Assembly: GCA_034669525.1 (NCBI GenBank)
Contig: JAXDNH010000175.1
Location: 1-26,315 of the forward strand
Direction of reading: 5' to 3'
DNA: 26,315 nt
Origin: JAFASC01 sp034669525
Lineage (GTDB): Bacteria; Pseudomonadota; Alphaproteobacteria; Rhizobiales; Beijerinckiaceae
Shown here: positions 23,808 to 26,315 of the stretch, one piece after another
Layout: each line of letters starts with the position of its first letter
Position numbering within the stretch: position 1 is the first letter of the stretch
Translations under genes and position numbers: made by a program
Notes under the pieces: generated by a model
What the model saw: only the letters and a program-made list of their open reading frames with translations
Told to the model about the DNA's origin: nothing
Database searches by the model: none

Positions 23808-24559
23808 GATTCCCGCTTTCCTGAGGTTCTTGCTTCGAAACAGGCGCGCGCGCGCTGGAGATCGACGGGAGTATCAACGCCGATCGGCATCGCGTCGACC
23901 AGCGCCACATCGATTCGCATGCCGGCTTCGAGCGCACGCAATTGCTCGAGCCGCTCGCGTTTTTCCAAAGGCGAGGGGGGCAGGGCAGCAAAACGCGTCA
24001 AAGCCGAACGCCGGAAGGCATATACACCTATATGCAGCAGGAGGTCTCCCTGGCCCCAGGGCGCAAGCCCGCGCGTGAAATACAGCGCACGCAGACGATT
24101 CGCGCCCACCTGTGTCCCGATCACCTTGACGAGGTTGGGATCGGCGGCCAAGCGCGGGTCTGCAGTCGCTGTCGCGGCTGTGCCGATATCAACCGCGGGA
24201 TCGGCAAGCGGAACGGTGGCGGCACGAAGCGTCTGCGGGGCCATATCGGGCATGTCGCCCTGCAGATTGATGACGACGTCGTGACGGCCGTCGCGATCGG
24301 CTGCCGTGACGGCTTCGAACACCCGATCGGAGCCGCTCGCAAGGTCAGCGCGGGTCATTATCGCACTGCCGCCAGCCGCTTCGACAGCGCGAGCTATTTC
24401 GGCTGTATCGGTCGCGACCACAACGGGGCCGAGTCCGGCTTCCTGCGCGCGTCGCCAGACATGCACGATGAGCGGCAAACCGGCGATATCCACCAAGGGC
24501 TTGCCCGGCAGGCGTTCGGCCGCCATCCGGGCGGGGATTATAATGATCGGCTCGGTCAT
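23804..24559 (-). CDS. kdsB: 3-deoxy-manno-octulosonate cytidylyltransferase KdsB
   Basis: This 251-residue enzyme activates Kdo with CTP to give CMP-Kdo for lipopolysaccharide. I start it at ATG 24559 (MTEPIIIIPARMAAERLPGK); the frame stays open further upstream but without protein-like sequence. The nucleotide loop PARMAAERLPGK (9-20) and the metal-binding D102 in NLQGDMP are seen; the E of the common QGDEP motif is Met here, a variable position in rhizobial relatives. TPVDLQRAR near the C-terminus is typical. It overlaps pheA by 4 bp. Confidence 0.95.
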   Translation of the reverse strand: MTEPIIIIPARMAAERLPGKPLVDIAGLPLIVHVWRRAQEAGLGPVVVATDTAEIARAVEAAGGSAIMTRADLASGSDRVFEAVTAADRDGRHDVVINLQGDMPDMAPQTLRAATVPLADPAVDIGTAATATADPRLAADPNLVKVIGTQVGANRLRALYFTRGLAPWGQGDLLLHIGVYAFRRSALTRFAALPPSPLEKRERLEQLRALEAGMRIDVALVDAMPIGVDTPVDLQRARACFEARTSGKRES

Positions 24560-24755
24560 TCGAAGGCGGGCGCGAAGCGCGCTTGGGCGGCGATAGGTAG
24601 CAAGCGCGCCGGGCTCTATACGTGTTGCCAAGCTCGGCGCAAACCGGCTAATCGAAAACGCCGGGCCGATCAAAACCGCCCCGGAACGCGATCTGCTGCA
24701 ACGCGGGCGCGCTTGCCGAGTTTGTGACAATAATAATCAGGGCCGGAGTCGGGGA

Positions 24756-25427
24756 ATGGACTCGTTCGAATTCAACAAGATCGCGGGCGGGCTCCTCGGC
24801 ACCCTCCTGTTCACGATGGCACTCGGCGTGTTCAGCGACGCCGTTTTCTCGCATCCGAAGCTTGCCAAACCCGGCTATGATCTGCCGGCGGCGGAAGAGG
24901 CAGCGTTGGAGGCCGGTGGCGCCCCTGCCGCAGCCGCGCCGCTCCCGGAGCGCCTGGCCAAGGCCGACCCGAAGAAGGGCGAGGCCAGTGCCAAGGCCTG
25001 CACCGCCTGCCACAATTTCGAGAAGGGTGGCGGAGCCAAGATCGGGCCGCCGCTCTATGGGGTGCTGGAGCGTCCGAAAGCTTCCATTTCGGGCTTTGCT
25101 TATTCCGACGCGATGAAGAGCAAGGGCGGCAACTGGAGCTTCGACGAGCTCGATAAGTTCATCGCCAATCCGAAGGGTGATATTCCCGGCACCAAGATGG
25201 CCTATGCCGGCGAGAAGGACCCCCAGAAGCGCGCCGATATCGTGGATTACCTGCACACGCTTGCGGACAATCCCGCGCCGTTGCCGAAGCCGACCGCCGC
25301 CGCCGAGCAACCCGCCGCTGGCCAGCCGGCGCAGGGCTCGGGACAGCAGCCGGCGCCGACCGCCCCAAAAGGGCAGGAACCCGCGCCCGCCAAAGTGCCA
25401 CCGACCAAAACCGAGGCGCCGAAATAG
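24756..25427 (+). CDS. cycM: Membrane-anchored cytochrome c (CycM-like)
   Basis: This 223-residue class I cytochrome c is held in the membrane by an uncleaved N-terminal helix (about 10-31). A Pro/Ala linker follows, then the haem domain with CTACH (C82, C85, H86) and the axial methionine M148 in PGTKMAY. A long Pro/Ala/Gln-rich tail (about 175-223) ends the protein. Related CycM proteins carry electrons from the bc1 complex to aa3 oxidase in Bradyrhizobium. The ATG at 24756 follows GGAGTCGGGGA. It is divergent from kdsB across 196 bp. Confidence 0.93.
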   Translation: MDSFEFNKIAGGLLGTLLFTMALGVFSDAVFSHPKLAKPGYDLPAAEEAALEAGGAPAAAAPLPERLAKADPKKGEASAKACTACHNFEKGGGAKIGPPLYGVLERPKASISGFAYSDAMKSKGGNWSFDELDKFIANPKGDIPGTKMAYAGEKDPQKRADIVDYLHTLADNPAPLPKPTAAAEQPAAGQPAQGSGQQPAPTAPKGQEPAPAKVPPTKTEAPK

Positions 25428-25577
25428 ACCGTTGACGCCCTGCATTGCGGGGTGGCCAATCGGCTCAGGCGAAGCTGCCTTGATTGTAACGTGGGTTTAA
25501 TTGGCGCCGCTGCCGAAAAGCGACATATTCTCGCGGGGTGTGTTTGCGGGCAGCGCTGCCGCCCGCCGGGAGGATCA

Positions 25578-26315
25578 ATGATTTCGCGTTTTCTTTTAAG
25601 CCGCCGCGCCGCCTTGCGGGCCGGCGCTGCCGTCCTGATTACTCCGGGCTTGGCGAGGGCTGAGCCCACAGGCGGGTCCGCTGGTTCAGTTGCAGCTTCA
25701 GAAGGCGGAGTGGAGAGGCATGGTCTCTCAACCTTCGGCGACCTCGTCCAAAAGCCCGACTTCAGGTCCTTTGCTTACGTAAATCCGGCGGCGCCGAAGG
25801 GCGGCATGGTCGGGCAGGAAATGTACGGCACGTTCAATTCATTGAACGCTTACGTCATGCGCGGCGATCCTGCCAGCGGGATGACCCTCATCTTCGATAG
25901 CCTGATGACCGGTAGTCTCGATGAGCGCGACGCTGTTTATGGACTGGTTGCCAAGAGCGTCTGGGTTTCGCCGGATCGGCGGACTTATCGCTTTCGTCTG
26001 CGCAAGGAGGCGCGCTTCCACGACGGCACGCCGCTGACGGCAAAAGATGTCGTTTTCTCGCTGAATACGCTGAAGACCAAGGGACATCCAACCATCCGCG
26101 TCGAGCTGCGCGACTTGGAAAAGGTCGTCGCAGAAGCCGACGACGTCGTTACCGTTACTCTCGCGGCGACGCGCAGCCGCGAGACGCCGTTGATGATCGC
26201 GCGCCAGCCGATTTTTTCGGCTGCCTATTACGCAAACCACTCGTTTGAGGAATCGACGCTCGATCCGCCGCTCGGTTCGAGTGCCTACAAGGTCGGCCGC
26301 TTCGAACAGGGACGC
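25578..26315 (+). CDS. ABC transporter solute-binding protein, family 5 (YejA-like), 3' part beyond the window
   Basis: The frame is open from ATG 25578 to the right edge (246 codons). GGGAGG lies 4-5 bases before the start. The N-terminus has a twin-arginine-like LSRRAALRAG followed by a hydrophobic stretch and a cleavage site near ARAEP, so Tat export is possible. The body has HGLSTFGDL and YVNPAAPKGG, the opening of YejA-type proteins that bind peptides or microcin C, and later FHDGTPLTAKDVVFSL, a family 5 signature. The ligand is probably an oligopeptide; permease genes should follow outside the window. Confidence 0.93.
   Translation, partial: MISRFLLSRRAALRAGAAVLITPGLARAEPTGGSAGSVAASEGGVERHGLSTFGDLVQKPDFRSFAYVNPAAPKGGMVGQEMYGTFNSLNAYVMRGDPASGMTLIFDSLMTGSLDERDAVYGLVAKSVWVSPDRRTYRFRLRKEARFHDGTPLTAKDVVFSLNTLKTKGHPTIRVELRDLEKVVAEADDVVTVTLAATRSRETPLMIARQPIFSAAYYANHSFEESTLDPPLGSSAYKVGRFEQGR

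Noticed and set aside
23804..24730. Longer KdsB starting upstream at 24730
   Set aside because: The additional 57 residues are Arg/Ser/Ala-rich with no family match; the canonical KdsB opening begins at the ATG at 24559.

Overview
The window looks like a chromosomal segment of a GC-rich alphaproteobacterium, most likely of the order Hyphomicrobiales (Rhizobiales). The grounds are the bcsS/bcsN-type cellulose operon with no bcsC, the MbfA membrane ferritin behind an Irr-type ICE-box palindrome, a CycM-like membrane-anchored cytochrome c, a DnaX that has lost most of its zinc-finger cysteines, and compact GC-rich palindromic repeats. The genus cannot be fixed from the sequence alone.

Layout. 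Positions 1-773 (minus) hold a partial nucleotide-sugar transferase-like glycosyltransferase, followed by a 554-bp stretch with no convincing gene. A MarR-type regulator (1328-1873, minus) is divergent from a cellulose locus running from about 2.08 to 12.7 kb on the plus strand: bcsS, bcsA (synthase with PilZ domain), bcsB, bcsZ (GH8 cellulase), a TPR-type periplasmic protein that probably replaces BcsC (BcsK-like), the lipoprotein bcsN, and an uncharacterised exported four-cysteine protein. Several of these genes overlap, so they are probably translated together. BcsA and BcsB polymerise and translocate glucan under c-di-GMP control, BcsZ trims it, and the TPR and lipoprotein components probably act in the periplasm and at the outer membrane.

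At 12.75-13.99 kb is an island of different composition: a solitary TIR-like nucleotide-binding (anti-phage type) gene broken by a one-base frameshift, flanked by a cluster of GC-rich hairpin repeats. After it come mbfA with its operator, the replication/repair cluster dnaX-ybaB-recR (minus), the SRP RNA gene, and a large two-part glycosyltransferase.

From 20.6 kb the content is mostly housekeeping: nudC-queC-glpM-like (plus), an SMR efflux protein (minus), kdsB-pheA (overlapping, minus), a membrane-anchored cytochrome c (plus), and the start of a family 5 peptide-type solute-binding protein cut by the right edge.

The points most worth a second look are the frameshifted TIR-like defence gene, the Asp-to-Asn change at the apparent catalytic base of BcsZ, the perfect 10-bp inverted repeat before mbfA, and the unassigned components of the cellulose operon.
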